Source of the DNA: Thauera sp. JM12B12
GTDB lineage: Bacteria; Pseudomonadota; Gammaproteobacteria; Burkholderiales; Rhodocyclaceae
Direction of reading: 5' to 3'
Assembly: GCF_039614725.1 (NCBI RefSeq)
Contig: NZ_CP154859.1
Location: 1,426,001-1,490,000 of the forward strand
Length of the DNA stretch: 64,000 nt
The notes below the pieces were generated by a model. It did no database searches. It had not been told where the DNA came from and saw only the letters and a list, made by a program, of their open reading frames with translations. Below are positions 32,407 through 41,743 of the stretch, piece after piece (the first letter of the stretch is position 1; every line of letters begins with the position of its first letter). Both the position numbers and the translations under genes were made by a program.

Positions 32407-33738
32407 ATGACTACCTTCAAGACCCCGGACCTGCCGCGCGTCGGCTTCGTTTCCCTTGGATGCCCCAAGGCGACCGTCGATTCCGAGCACATCCTCACCC
32501 GCCTGCGCGCCGAGGGCTACACGATCTCGGGCAGTTACGACGACGCCGATCTGGTCGTCGTCAACACCTGCGGCTTCATCGACGCCGCGGTCGAGGAGTC
32601 GCTCGACGCGATCGGCGAGGCGCTCGCCGAGAACGGCAAGGTGATCGTCACCGGCTGCCTCGGTGCCAAGGACGACGTGATCCTCGCCGCCCACCCGCAG
32701 GTTCTCGCCGTCACCGGTCCGCACGCAACGGAAGAGGTCATGCATGCGGTGCATAAGCACCTGCCCAAGCCTCACGACCCGTTCACCGACCTGGTGCCGC
32801 CCCAGGGCATTCGCCTGACGCCGCAGCACTATGCCTATCTGAAGATCTCCGAAGGCTGCAACCATCGCTGCACCTTCTGCATCATTCCATCGATGCGCGG
32901 TGATCTCGTCAGTCGTCCGATCCACGAGGTCATGCGCGAGGCGGAGGCGCTCGCCGATGCGGGCGTCAAGGAGATCCTCGTGATCTCGCAGGACACCTCG
33001 GCCTATGGCGTGGACGTCAAGTACCGTACCGGCTTCTGGGGCGGGCGCCCGATCAAGACGCGCCTGCTCGATCTGGCCAAGGCGCTCGGCGAGCTCGGCA
33101 TCTGGATCCGCATGCACTACGTGTATCCGTACCCAAGCGTGGACGAGCTGATTCCGCTGATGGCCGAGGGCAAGATCCTGCCCTACCTGGACGTGCCCTT
33201 CCAGCACGCCAGCCCCAGGATCCTCAAGGCCATGAAGCGCCCGGCCAACGCCGAGAACGTGCTCGAGCGCGTGCGCAAGTGGCGCAGCATCTGTCCCGAG
33301 CTCACCATCCGGTCGACCTTCATCACCGGCTTCCCGGGCGAGACCGAGGAAGACTTCGAGATGCTGCTCAACTTCCTCGAGGAAGCGCAGCTCGACCGCG
33401 TGGGCGCCTTCGCCTATTCGCCGGTCGAGGGCGCGGCAGCCAACGACCTGCCCGGCGCCGTGCCGGACGAGGTGCGCGAGGAGCGCCGCGCGCGCCTGAT
33501 GGACTTCCAGGAAGACATCTCCACCCAGCGCCTCGAGGCCAAGATCGATCGCGAGATGACCGTCCTCGTCGACGAGGTGGACGACGAGGGGGCCCTGGCG
33601 CGCTCGCCGGGCGATGCGCCCGAGATCGACGGCCTGGTCATCATCCCCGACGGCGAGGGCCTGGCCCCCGGCGATTTCGTGCGCGTGCGCATCACCGACT
33701 GCGACGTTCACGACCTCTACGCCGAACGGCTGGACTGA
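32407..33738 (+). CDS. rimO: Ribosomal protein S12 methylthiotransferase RimO
   Basis: 443 aa radical-SAM methylthiotransferase acting on the conserved Asp of ribosomal protein S12. N-terminal UPF0004 domain with cluster Cys residues (SLGCPKA, NTCGF, TGCLG), the radical-SAM motif CNHRCTFC near residue 155, and a C-terminal TRAM domain. The first domain [12 protein letters not shown] separates it from MiaB. Same strand and close spacing with phaR and the patatin gene. Confidence 0.97.
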   Translation: MTTFKTPDLPRVGFVSLGCPKATVDSEHILTRLRAEGYTISGSYDDADLVVVNTCGFIDAAVEESLDAIGEALAENGKVIVTGCLGAKDDVILAAHPQVLAVTGPHATEEVMHAVHKHLPKPHDPFTDLVPPQGIRLTPQHYAYLKISEGCNHRCTFCIIPSMRGDLVSRPIHEVMREAEALADAGVKEILVISQDTSAYGVDVKYRTGFWGGRPIKTRLLDLAKALGELGIWIRMHYVYPYPSVDELIPLMAEGKILPYLDVPFQHASPRILKAMKRPANAENVLERVRKWRSICPELTIRSTFITGFPGETEEDFEMLLNFLEEAQLDRVGAFAYSPVEGAAANDLPGAVPDEVREERRARLMDFQEDISTQRLEAKIDREMTVLVDEVDDEGALARSPGDAPEIDGLVIIPDGEGLAPGDFVRVRITDCDVHDLYAERLD

Positions 33739-33775
33739 GCCGTATGGGCCCGGCGCGCATGTGGAGCTTCTTCGC

Positions 33776-34915
33776 ATGAGCGGCGCGGGCGCTCTTGGCG
33801 TGCTCCGCACGGGGCTGCCGGGCGCGGAGGACGGGCCGGTCATCGGCCTGGCGCTCGGCAGTGGCGCGGCGCGTGGCTGGGCGCACCTGGGCGTGCTGCA
33901 GGAACTGGCGCGCGAGGGCATCCATCCGCAGATCATCACCGGTTGCTCGATTGGCGCCTTCGTCGGCGCCGCGGCAGCCTCGGGTGACCTCGGACGTCTG
34001 GTGCGCTGGGCGGAGGCGCTCAAGTGGCAGGACGTCGTCTCGCTGCTCGACGTGTCCTTGCGCGGCGGACTCATCAAGGGCCAGCGGCTGATCGATTTCT
34101 TCGAGCGCAATTTCGTCGATCGCGACTTTTCGGAGCTGGATTACCGCTTCGCCTGCGTCGCCACCGAGCTCTCCTCCGGGCGCGAGATCTGGCTGCACGA
34201 GGGCAGCGTTGCCGCAGCGGTCCGTGCGTCGATCGCGCTCCCCGGCCTGATGACGCCGGTGCGTCACCAGGGCCGGCTGCTCATCGACGGCGGACTGGTG
34301 AACCCGGTGCCGGTGTCGCTGTGCCGGGCGATGGGAGCGGACGTGGTGATCGCGGTGGATCTGGGCTCGGACATGGTCGGGCGTGCGTTTCGCCGGTCCG
34401 CGGTCGAGCCGGCGCCGGAGGAAGAGACCGAGGCCGGCTGGACCGAGCGCCTGCTGGCGCGTTTCGGCGTGACTGCCGACGAGCCGGAGCCTTCCGAGAT
34501 GGCCAAGCGGGGGCGCCCGAACGATCCGGGTTGGAGTCAGCGCCTGTTCGCGAGCATGGGGCTGACCAATGACGCGCCTGCCGGCGCGGGGGCCGCGCCA
34601 GCGCCTGAGAGCCTGCCCTCGCTCGTCTCGGTGATCAGCGCCAGCATCAACATCATGCAGGTGCGCATCGCGCGCAGCCGCCTGGCTGGCGAGCCGGCCG
34701 ACGTGTTGATCTCGCCGCGCGTGAGCCAACTCGGGCTGATGGACTACCATCGTGCCGACGAGGCAATCGCCGAGGGCGTGGCGGCGGTGGGGCGCGCCCG
34801 CCCGCTCTTGCGCGAGTTGCTCGGGATGGGCGATCAGGCCCACGGTGGGGTTCAGCAGGCTGCGCAAGACGAGCGCCCCCAGACGGCCGGGAAGGAAGGA
34901 AAAAGCGGTGCCTGA
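33776..34915 (+). CDS. Patatin-like phospholipase (RssA-type)
   Basis: 379 aa from ATG 33776. Patatin dyad: Ser in GCSIGAF and Asp in the DGG motif LLIDGGLVNPVPV, with the oxyanion Gly-rich loop LALGSGAARGWAHLG. Residues 195-285 are a charged insert, probably flexible. Family members are acyl hydrolases of membrane lipids; physiological substrate unknown. The C-terminal tail after 340 is Gln/Gly-rich. Its stop codon overlaps the GTG start of the next gene, so the two are coupled. Confidence 0.9.
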   Translation: MSGAGALGVLRTGLPGAEDGPVIGLALGSGAARGWAHLGVLQELAREGIHPQIITGCSIGAFVGAAAASGDLGRLVRWAEALKWQDVVSLLDVSLRGGLIKGQRLIDFFERNFVDRDFSELDYRFACVATELSSGREIWLHEGSVAAAVRASIALPGLMTPVRHQGRLLIDGGLVNPVPVSLCRAMGADVVIAVDLGSDMVGRAFRRSAVEPAPEEETEAGWTERLLARFGVTADEPEPSEMAKRGRPNDPGWSQRLFASMGLTNDAPAGAGAAPAPESLPSLVSVISASINIMQVRIARSRLAGEPADVLISPRVSQLGLMDYHRADEAIAEGVAAVGRARPLLRELLGMGDQAHGGVQQAAQDERPQTAGKEGKSGA

Positions 34916-36317
34916 TCTGATCGACACCCTGCGCGGCATCGTGGGTGCCGCGCATGTCGCCGACACCGAGGCCGACATGGCGGCCTGCCTCAGCGACTGG
35001 CGCGGACGCTACCGCGGCAACGCGCTCGCCGTGGTGAGGCCAGGCGCCACGTCCGAGGTCGCCGCGGTCGTCGCTGCGTGCGCGGCAGCGCGCGTGCCGA
35101 TGGTGCCCCAGGGCGGCAACACCGGGTTATGCGGCGGCGCCACACCGCTCGTCGACGGTCGCGCCGTCGTCGTCAGCCTGGCGCGCATGAAGCGCATCCG
35201 CGCCATCGACACCGACAACGACACGCTCACCGTGGAGGCGGGCTGCACGCTCGCCGAGGTCCAGGCTGTGGCCGACGCGGCTGGTCGGCTCTTTCCGCTC
35301 GCCCTTGCATCCGAAGGCAGCTGCATGATCGGCGGCAACCTCTCCACCAACGCCGGTGGCGTGCAGGTGCTGCGCTACGGCAACGCGCGCGATCTCGTCC
35401 TCGGCCTCGAGGTCGTGCTCGCCGACGGTCGCGTCTGGAGCGGGCTGCGCGGGCTGCGCAAGGACAACACCGGGTACGATCTCAAGCACCTTTTCATCGG
35501 TGCGGAAGGCACGCTGGGCATCATCACGGCGGCGGTGCTCAAGTTGTTTCCCGCCATCCGTTCGCATGCCACGGCCTGGGTGGCCGTGCCCGATCCGCAG
35601 GCTGCCGTGCGCTTGCTCGGGTGCTTGCGCGCCGAGTGCGGAGAGCGCGTGAGTGCCTTCGAGATCGTCGGCCGGCCGGCGCTGGAGTTGGTGCTGCGCC
35701 ACATACCGGGTGCCCGTGATCCGCTGGAGGATGCGCCGCCGTGGGCGGTGCTGATCGAGCTCAGCGATGCCGCGAGCGATGCAGCGCTCTCCGGGCAGCT
35801 CGAGCAGGCGGTGGCGATCGCCTGTGAGCAGGGGTTGGCGACCGATGCGGTGATCGCGGCCAGCCTGTCGCAGGCGCAGGCGCTGTGGGGCTTGCGCGAG
35901 CACCTCTCCGAGGCTCAGCGCATCGAAGGGGTCAGCATCAAGCATGATGTCTCCGTTCCCGTCAGCCGCATCCCCGAGTTTCTCGAGCGCGCTGGCGCAG
36001 CCCTCTGCGAGCGCTGGCCCGATGTGCGCATCGTCGCCTTCGGCCATATCGGCGACGGCAACCTGCACTACAACCTGTCCAGGCCGCTCGCCGCCGACAA
36101 TGCGCAGTTCATTGCCGAAACGGCGCGCGTCAACCGCATCGTGCACGATCTGGTGCATTCCCTGGGCGGCTCGATCTCGGCCGAGCACGGCATCGGCCAG
36201 CTCAAGCGCGCGGAGTTGCTGCGCTACAAGTCGTCTGTCGAGCTCGAGATGATGCGTAGCGTCAGGCACGCTCTCGACCCTCTCGGTCTCATGAATCCGG
36301 GAAAGGTGCTGCCCTGA
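34908..36317 (+). CDS. FAD-linked 2-hydroxyacid dehydrogenase (GlcD / D-2-hydroxyglutarate dehydrogenase type)
   Basis: 469 aa from GTG 34908, chosen because GGAAGGAAGG lies just upstream and no ATG fits; it overlaps the patatin stop by eight bases. N-terminal FAD-binding domain with PQGGNTGLCGG and GGNLSTNAGGV; C-terminal FAD-oxidase domain with GHIGDGNLHYN (metal/substrate His) and GLMNPGKV at the end. Oxidises a D-2-hydroxyacid (glycolate, D-lactate or D-2-hydroxyglutarate) and passes electrons to a quinone or ETF. No GlcE/GlcF genes adjoin, which favours a single-subunit D-lactate or D-2-hydroxyglutarate enzyme. Confidence 0.88.
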   Translation: MPDLIDTLRGIVGAAHVADTEADMAACLSDWRGRYRGNALAVVRPGATSEVAAVVAACAAARVPMVPQGGNTGLCGGATPLVDGRAVVVSLARMKRIRAIDTDNDTLTVEAGCTLAEVQAVADAAGRLFPLALASEGSCMIGGNLSTNAGGVQVLRYGNARDLVLGLEVVLADGRVWSGLRGLRKDNTGYDLKHLFIGAEGTLGIITAAVLKLFPAIRSHATAWVAVPDPQAAVRLLGCLRAECGERVSAFEIVGRPALELVLRHIPGARDPLEDAPPWAVLIELSDAASDAALSGQLEQAVAIACEQGLATDAVIAASLSQAQALWGLREHLSEAQRIEGVSIKHDVSVPVSRIPEFLERAGAALCERWPDVRIVAFGHIGDGNLHYNLSRPLAADNAQFIAETARVNRIVHDLVHSLGGSISAEHGIGQLKRAELLRYKSSVELEMMRSVRHALDPLGLMNPGKVLP

Positions 36318-36381
36318 GAGGCGGTGAGGCGTGCGGCCGGTTTGCCGCGGGGCGCGGGCACGAAAAATGTGTGAAAAGGCG

Positions 36382-36410
36382 TTTACAGACTGAATACACG
36401 AACCTATAAT
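36382..36410 (+). promoter_or_regulatory. Promoter of first tRNA-Ala/Glu/Asp block
   Basis: TTTACA (36382-36387), exact 17-base spacer, TATAAT (36405-36410), 17 bases before the first tRNA-Ala base. Near-consensus sigma-70 promoter. Confidence 0.85.
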
Positions 36411-36427
36411 GCGCGCTCTTCGGTGCC

Positions 36428-36503
<76 letters not shown>

Positions 36504-36517
36504 ATCTGAAGAATGCA

Positions 36518-36593
36518 GTCCCCATCGTCTAGAGGCCTAGGACACCGCCCTTTCACGGCGATAACCGGGGTTCGAATCCCCGTGGGGACGCCA
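36518..36593 (+). tRNA. tRNA-Glu (anticodon TTC), copy 1
   Basis: 76 bases with encoded CCA. Acceptor stem GTCCCCA/TGGGGAC pairs perfectly. Anticodon loop CTTTCAC. Confidence 0.96.
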
Positions 36594-36656
36594 TACAAGG
36601 CTGCGCAGCCTGTGAGCTGCGGGGCAAATCCGGCGGAAGCCGGAGCAGGTCAGTGC

Positions 36657-36733
36657 GGAGTGGTAGTTCAGTCGGTTAGAATACCGGCCTGTCACGCCGG
36701 GGGTCGCGGGTTCGAGTCCCGTCCACTCCGCCA
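36657..36733 (+). tRNA. tRNA-Asp (anticodon GTC), copy 1
   Basis: 77 bases with encoded CCA. Acceptor stem GGAGTGG/CCACTCC; anticodon loop CTGTCAC; discriminator G as expected for Asp. Confidence 0.96.
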
Positions 36734-36788
36734 GTTTTTATGCAGGATCCAGGTCCTGCAATGCTTCGGAAGTGACGATCCGAGGTAG

Positions 36789-36817
36789 TTGCGGTGGGCT
36801 TTGCCAGAAGCTATAAT
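36789..36817 (+). promoter_or_regulatory. Promoter of second tRNA-Ala/Glu/Asp block
   Basis: TTGCGG (36789-36794), 17-base spacer, TATAAT (36812-36817), 14 bases before the second tRNA-Ala. The second block therefore has its own promoter. Confidence 0.8.
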
Positions 36818-36831
36818 CGCCGACTCGTTGT

Positions 36832-36907
<76 letters not shown>

Positions 36908-36935
36908 AAAGGTTTATGCAGTAGATAGGCTTGAA

Positions 36936-37011
36936 GTCCCCATCGTCTAGAGGCCTAGGACACCGCCCTTTCACGGCGATAACCGGGGTTCGAATCCCCG
37001 TGGGGTCGCCA
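36936..37011 (+). tRNA. tRNA-Glu (anticodon TTC), copy 2, acceptor-stem mismatch
   Basis: 76 bases. Same as copy 1 except for the 3' acceptor strand TGGGGTC where copy 1 has TGGGGAC. This puts T opposite T at pair 2-71 and breaks the stem near its end. It may still fold, be less efficiently charged or processed, or reflect a sequencing error. Confidence 0.9.
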
Positions 37012-37069
37012 CACAAGGCGGCTCGATTCGATCGAGTCGCAACCGGCGAAAGCCGGAGCAGGTCAGCGC

Positions 37070-37146
37070 GGAGTGGTAGTTCAGTCGGTTAGAATACCGG
37101 CCTGTCACGCCGGGGGTCGCGGGTTCGAGTCCCGTCCACTCCGCCA
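37070..37146 (+). tRNA. tRNA-Asp (anticodon GTC), copy 2
   Basis: 77 bases, identical in its body to the copy at 36657. The spacer before it shares the end AAGCCGGAGCAGGTCAG with the first block's spacer, showing that a whole unit was duplicated. Confidence 0.96.
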
Positions 37147-37152
37147 CCAACG

Positions 37153-37190
37153 AAAAGCCCCGAGTCAGGTCTCTGACTCGGGGCTTTTTC
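37153..37190 (+). terminator. Terminator of the tRNA cluster
   Basis: Fifteen-pair stem, AAAAGCCCCGAGTCA (37153-37167) with TGACTCGGGGCTTTT (37174-37188), six-base loop, then T and C. No other terminator appears between the two blocks. Confidence 0.92.
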
Positions 37191-37394
37191 TTGTGTCTTC
37201 TCGCCGCGTGCCCTCGGGAGGCTGTGGGCGCGCCTCGGGCGCGCGAACGATGACATATCGCACAGGCGTCCGATCGCCAGTCTCGTACACTGCTTCCCTG
37301 ACGGCCACGCAGGAAAACTTGCTCCGGAGGGGCCGGTGCGAGTGCCGAGCGCGGGAGTCTCGAACCTGCTGCAATGCGTCGACGAGGAGTTCCA

Positions 37395-38867
37395 ATGCGT
37401 TTTTCCTTGGGTAGTGCTCGGCTAAGCCCGTTCCTCGTGGCGGCGGCCTGGAGCGCGGTGCTCGTCTTTTCCGGTCTGCCCACGGCTGCCGGGGCGGCGG
37501 CGGTAGCCGACACGCATGAGTTGAGCCTCGCCGCCTGCCTCGAAATGGCCTTGGCCAACAACCGGCGGCGACCCGCTTCGCGCTATGCGGTCGAGATGGC
37601 CGAGGCGCAGCACCGCCAGGCGCTCGCCGCGTACTGGCCGCAGATCTCCGCGCAGGCCGGCTATCAGCGTGCTGACTCCGATCCCAACTACGTCTTTCCG
37701 TCCTACACGTTCAGCCTGCCGATGGGGGGCACGATTCCGATCGAGATTCCGGGTATCGGATCCGTCCCGGTCGGTTCGATTGCCGTTCCCGAGCAGGACA
37801 TCAAGCTGATGGACCGGGACTCGTATCGCGCCGAGTTGCGCGCAGACCTGCTGGTGTACGACGGCGGCATGCGCGCGGGCGTGCGCGAGCAGACGGGCGG
37901 CAACCTCGAGATGATGCGCCAGGAGGCGAGGCGGACCGATCTCGAGGTGATGGACAGCGTACGGCGCTTCTACCACGGCGCGGTGTTGGCCAGGCAGCTC
38001 CATCAGCTTGGCAAGGATTCGCTGGCGCGCATGGAGGCCACGCTGCGCCTCACCGAAACCATGTACAAGGAAGGCGCGGGCGCGGTGAAGAAGACGGATT
38101 GGCTCGACAACAAGGTGATGGTCGAGTCGCTGCGCGGGATCGTGGCATTGCTCGAGAAGAACGAGCTGATCGCGCGCGCAGCGCTGGCCAACGCGGTCGG
38201 CTTGCCTTGGCAGGCCAGCGTGAAGCCGGCTGACGCCAGCCTCTCGTTCGCCCCGTTCCCGGTCCAGCTCGATGCGCTTGTTGGCTCCGCCTATGCCTTC
38301 AGCCCCGACTGGAGCAAGGTCGAGGCCGCACTGCGTGCCGCAGAGGGTTCGGTGCGCAGCGCGGAGAGCGGTCACCTCCCGAAGGTCGTGGTGACGGGCG
38401 AGCTGCACCGCTGGTGGAACGACTACGATGCGGGCATGGCCACCCGCGAGAACAAGAAGGGGTGGACGGTGGGCGTGGGCGTCCAGGTGCCGATCTTCGA
38501 TGGTTTCCTGACCAGCAACCGGGTGGCGGAGAGCCGGGCGAGGTTGGCGCGCATCAACGAGGAGCGGCTCTTGCTGCAGGAGGGCATCGGCCTGCAGATA
38601 CGCGACATCGTTCTCGGCCTGGAGGCGGCGGAGAAGGCCCATGACGCTTCGCTCCGTGCAATGAATGCGGCCGTGGAGAACCGTGACCTCAACACGCGCG
38701 CCTACCAGCACGGCCTGGTCGAGACCGAGAAGGTGATTCGCGCCCAGCTGATGGAGGCGTTCATGTCGGCGCAGCACTACCGCGCGCTGTACGAGCACCT
38801 GGCCTTGCAGTCGCGTCTGGATCTGGTGGTGGGGGGCGAGGTGCTGAAGGTGCTCGCAGGACGATAA
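37395..38867 (+). CDS. TolC-family outer-membrane protein
   Basis: 490 aa from ATG 37395 (GAGGAG just upstream; ATG/GTG at 37374 is less likely). Signal peptide ending near AAGAAAVA, then two outer-membrane-efflux repeats: the first starts LSLAACLEMALANN, with RADLLVYDGGMRAGV; the second has VGVGVQVPIFDGFLTSNRVAES. Long helical segments match the TolC periplasmic barrel. No membrane-fusion or inner-membrane pump gene is adjacent; instead three PhnD-like binding-protein genes start 7 bases downstream. Trimeric outer-membrane channel expected; the partner is unknown. Confidence 0.88.
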   Translation: MRFSLGSARLSPFLVAAAWSAVLVFSGLPTAAGAAAVADTHELSLAACLEMALANNRRRPASRYAVEMAEAQHRQALAAYWPQISAQAGYQRADSDPNYVFPSYTFSLPMGGTIPIEIPGIGSVPVGSIAVPEQDIKLMDRDSYRAELRADLLVYDGGMRAGVREQTGGNLEMMRQEARRTDLEVMDSVRRFYHGAVLARQLHQLGKDSLARMEATLRLTETMYKEGAGAVKKTDWLDNKVMVESLRGIVALLEKNELIARAALANAVGLPWQASVKPADASLSFAPFPVQLDALVGSAYAFSPDWSKVEAALRAAEGSVRSAESGHLPKVVVTGELHRWWNDYDAGMATRENKKGWTVGVGVQVPIFDGFLTSNRVAESRARLARINEERLLLQEGIGLQIRDIVLGLEAAEKAHDASLRAMNAAVENRDLNTRAYQHGLVETEKVIRAQLMEAFMSAQHYRALYEHLALQSRLDLVVGGEVLKVLAGR

Positions 38868-38874
38868 GGGACGA

Positions 38875-39855
38875 ATGCAAATGCGGGCTCTCTGCAAGGC
38901 TGTGTCGGCACGCCTGGCGTTGGCGGTCGGTCCCGCGCCGAGCCCGGCTGCGGTGATCGTCTCGCGCTTGATCCGCCAGATCGTCGCGCTGGCGCTCGCG
39001 GCGCTCGGCCTGCAGGCGACGACGGCGCTGGGGGCCGCGGGCGAATTGCAGGCGTTCCGGGTGGGCTTCACGAGCAGCATGTTCGTCGATGTGCACCGGA
39101 ATGACGCCCGCGCTGCGATCAAGGTCTGGTCGATGCTGCTTGCCGACGAGCGCGGCATTCCCATGGAGGGTGATCCGCTCATCGTCGACGGCCCGGTCGG
39201 GGGGCGCATGTTGCGGGAAGGCACGATCGACGCGATGGGCATGCTCGTCACCGAGTATCGGCCGCTCGTCGATGCGCAGCGCTTCGAGCCCATCTTCGCG
39301 ACCCGTCACCAGGGCGCGCTGACCGAGCGCTACATACTGCTGGTGCATCGCGAAGGGGCGGTGCGGCGGGTCGCCGACCTGCGCGGGCGCAACCTTCTCG
39401 TGTACGCCAACCCGCGGACCAGCCTGGCTTCGCCGTGGCTCGATCTGGTGCTCGACGAAGCGGGGCTGCCCACGGCCGAGCGCCTGGTACGAACCGTCGC
39501 CAGCGACCATCGGCTCGGGCAGGTGATCCTGCCGGTGTTCTTCCGCCAGGCCGACGCGGCCCTGGTGACGCGAAGCGGGTTCGAGACCATGGCCGAGTTG
39601 AACCCGCAGTTGCGTCAGAAGCTGGTGGTGCTGGCCGAGTCCGTCGATCTGGTGCCGACGGTGTTCGTGCTCCGCGCCGATTACGCGCCCGTGTTCCGCG
39701 GGGCGCTGCTCGATGCGCTGGAGGCACTCGATGGGACGTCCGCCGGACGCCAGGTGCTCACCATCTTCAGGAGTGACACCCTGGAACAGATTGCCCCATC
39801 CGCGCTCGATACCGCTTTCCAGGTCATCGACCGCCACCGGAGGCTCGATCGATGA
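38875..39855 (+). CDS. PhnD-like periplasmic binding protein 1
   Basis: 326 aa. Long N-terminus, then a hydrophobic stretch RLIRQIVALALAALGLQ with probable signal cleavage near TTALGAAG. The mature part resembles phosphonate/phosphite-type substrate-binding proteins: HRNDARAAIKVW, IDAMGMLVTEY, VADLRGRNLLVYAN, VFFRQADAALVTRSGFETM and ELNPQLRQKLVVLAES. It shares these blocks with the next two genes, so all three are paralogues from tandem duplication. No ABC permease or ATPase is nearby, so a sensing role is inferred. It overlaps gene 2 by ATGA at 39852. Confidence 0.82.
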   Translation: MQMRALCKAVSARLALAVGPAPSPAAVIVSRLIRQIVALALAALGLQATTALGAAGELQAFRVGFTSSMFVDVHRNDARAAIKVWSMLLADERGIPMEGDPLIVDGPVGGRMLREGTIDAMGMLVTEYRPLVDAQRFEPIFATRHQGALTERYILLVHREGAVRRVADLRGRNLLVYANPRTSLASPWLDLVLDEAGLPTAERLVRTVASDHRLGQVILPVFFRQADAALVTRSGFETMAELNPQLRQKLVVLAESVDLVPTVFVLRADYAPVFRGALLDALEALDGTSAGRQVLTIFRSDTLEQIAPSALDTAFQVIDRHRRLDR

Positions 39856-40748
39856 GGCGCTTGCTCCTGGCCCTGTGTGCGGTCCTCATGGTTTCGGGCA
39901 GTGCCCACTCGGCCGACTCCGGTACCGAGGAGAAGTTTCGAGTCGGCATCTCGCCGCAGTCGCTGCTGAGCGTGAACCGGAACGACTTCCATGCGGCGGT
40001 GAAGGCATGGTCCGCGTCGGTGATCGGGGAGCGCCAGCTCGACATCGAGGAGGATGTGCAGCTGTTCGATTCGGCGGCCAGCTTCGTCCATGCCGTCCGC
40101 GACAAGCGGGTCGATGCGCTGCAACTGACGACGGCCGAGTTTCTCACGCTGGGGATCGAACCTGAGCGCGTCTATCTGCTGGCGAAGTCGGGTGGGGCGC
40201 ATGTCCGCTACGTGCTGATCGCCCGTGCCGATGCGGCATTCAAGGGCATCGACGCGCTTGCCGGGGAGGAGCTCATCGTTCATGACGGGAGACGCATGGA
40301 GCTTGCGCGTGCCTGGCTGGCAAGCCTCTACGCAGGCCCCGGAGCGGCGGGGGCGCCGTCGGGGCTGCGGCGGGAAGAGAGCGCATCGAAGGCGATCCTG
40401 CAGGTGTTCTTTGGCCAGGCCAAGGCGTCCATCGTCACGCGGGACGCCCTCGAGCTTGCGGGTGAGTTGAATCCGCAGGTTCGACGCGACCTCGTCGTGC
40501 TGGCGGAGTCCATGCCGCTGATCACGAACCTGTTCGTCCTCCATCCGGCGTGGCAGAGCGCGCTGCGTCCCGCGGTCGAAGAGGCTGTAGCCGACCTGCA
40601 CCGGACCGAGGCCGGCAAGCAGGTCCTGCTCGTGTTCCAAGGCGAGCGGATGGAGCCGCATCCGGTTGCCGTGCTCGATCAGACTCTGGCCTTCCTGCGT
40701 GCGCAGCCCGGGGCGCGTGGCGAAGCGCGGACGGGTCGGGAACGATGA
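39852..40748 (+). CDS. PhnD-like periplasmic binding protein 2
   Basis: 298 aa. Clear signal peptide MRRLLLALCAVLMVSGSAHS. Shared blocks with its neighbours: NRNDFHAAVKAW, RVDALQLTTAEFLTLG, VFFGQAKASIVTRDALELA, ELNPQVRRDLVVLAES, and the C-terminal GKQVLLVFQGERMEPHP. Expected in the periplasm. Overlaps both neighbours by four bases. Ligand unknown; phosphate-like oxyanions are only a family-based guess. Confidence 0.82.
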   Translation: MRRLLLALCAVLMVSGSAHSADSGTEEKFRVGISPQSLLSVNRNDFHAAVKAWSASVIGERQLDIEEDVQLFDSAASFVHAVRDKRVDALQLTTAEFLTLGIEPERVYLLAKSGGAHVRYVLIARADAAFKGIDALAGEELIVHDGRRMELARAWLASLYAGPGAAGAPSGLRREESASKAILQVFFGQAKASIVTRDALELAGELNPQVRRDLVVLAESMPLITNLFVLHPAWQSALRPAVEEAVADLHRTEAGKQVLLVFQGERMEPHPVAVLDQTLAFLRAQPGARGEARTGRER

Positions 40749-41743
40749 TGGCGTGGGCAGTCTTGGCCGAAGGTGATCGCGTGGCGGGCTGCGGCGCGTC
40801 CGTGCGGCCCGGGCCGCGGCGTGTTGCCGCGGGGGCGCGGCTGACGCGCGGGGTGATCGTCCTGCTCGCGGTGTGCGTCGCCTGCCTGATCGTCGAGACG
40901 GAGCCGGCCGCCGCCTCGGCAGTGGGTACGGAGGCGCGGGAGGTGGTGCGGATCGCGACCACCCGGTCCTCGCTCGGACGCATCAACCGCAACGATGCCG
41001 TTGCGGCGATACGAGGCTGGGGCGAGGCGATCCTGCGCGAGCGCGGGCTGAGCGCCAGGCTCGAGGTGGAGGTGTTCGACGCGCTCGAAGGCATTCGAGC
41101 CGCAATGCGTCAGCAGCGGGTGGATGCCTTGTCCTTGACGACCCAGGAATACCTCGACATCGGCTTCGAGGCCGATCGCGTCTTCCTGCAAAGCGACGGT
41201 GCGCAGGTCCATAGCCGCTACGTCCTCCTCGTGCGCCGTGATGGCGGCGTGGCGACGCCTGCGGCCCTGGCTGGACGTCCGGTGAGCATTGCCGAGGGCC
41301 TGAGGATGAGCCTGGCGCAGACTTGGCTGAACGCGCTGTCTGCGGGGCAGGCACCGGCCGTGCAGACGGAGGAACCCGGCAAGGCCGTGCTCAGGGTGTT
41401 CTTTCGCCAGAGCGCCGGCGCCGTGGTGTTGCAGGAGGCCTTCGATCTGGTCTGCGAGATGAATCCCCAGATCCGCAAGGAGCTGACCGTGCTGCGCACC
41501 TCGCCGCCGCTCGTGCCGACGCTGTTCGTCCTCCGGCCGGATTGGCAGGGGCCGAATCGCGTCGCGCTCGAGGAGATGCTCGAGCGGCTGCACCTTTCTG
41601 TGGCGGGTCAGCAGGTCATGACGCTGTTCCAGGGGGCCAGGCTGGAGGCGCATCCACCGAGCGTGATGGAGGATACGATAAGCTTCCTCAGGCAGTACCG
41701 GGAGGGCTGGCGGCGATCCCGGGCGAAGGCCGCCAATGAATGA
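40745..41743 (+). CDS. PhnD-like periplasmic binding protein 3
   Basis: 332 aa from ATG 40745. Basic N-terminus and a hydrophobic stretch GVIVLLAVCVACLIV followed by a likely cleavage near AAASAVG (or a retained anchor). Shared blocks: NRNDAVAAIRGW, RVDALSLTTQEYLDIG, VFFRQSAGAVVLQEAFDLV, EMNPQIRKELTVL, GQQVMTLFQGARLEAHP. It is closer to protein 2 than to protein 1. Its stop overlaps the start of the histidine kinase gene (ATGA at 41740), which ties binding protein and kinase synthesis together. Confidence 0.82.
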   Translation: MMAWAVLAEGDRVAGCGASVRPGPRRVAAGARLTRGVIVLLAVCVACLIVETEPAAASAVGTEAREVVRIATTRSSLGRINRNDAVAAIRGWGEAILRERGLSARLEVEVFDALEGIRAAMRQQRVDALSLTTQEYLDIGFEADRVFLQSDGAQVHSRYVLLVRRDGGVATPAALAGRPVSIAEGLRMSLAQTWLNALSAGQAPAVQTEEPGKAVLRVFFRQSAGAVVLQEAFDLVCEMNPQIRKELTVLRTSPPLVPTLFVLRPDWQGPNRVALEEMLERLHLSVAGQQVMTLFQGARLEAHPPSVMEDTISFLRQYREGWRRSRAKAANE

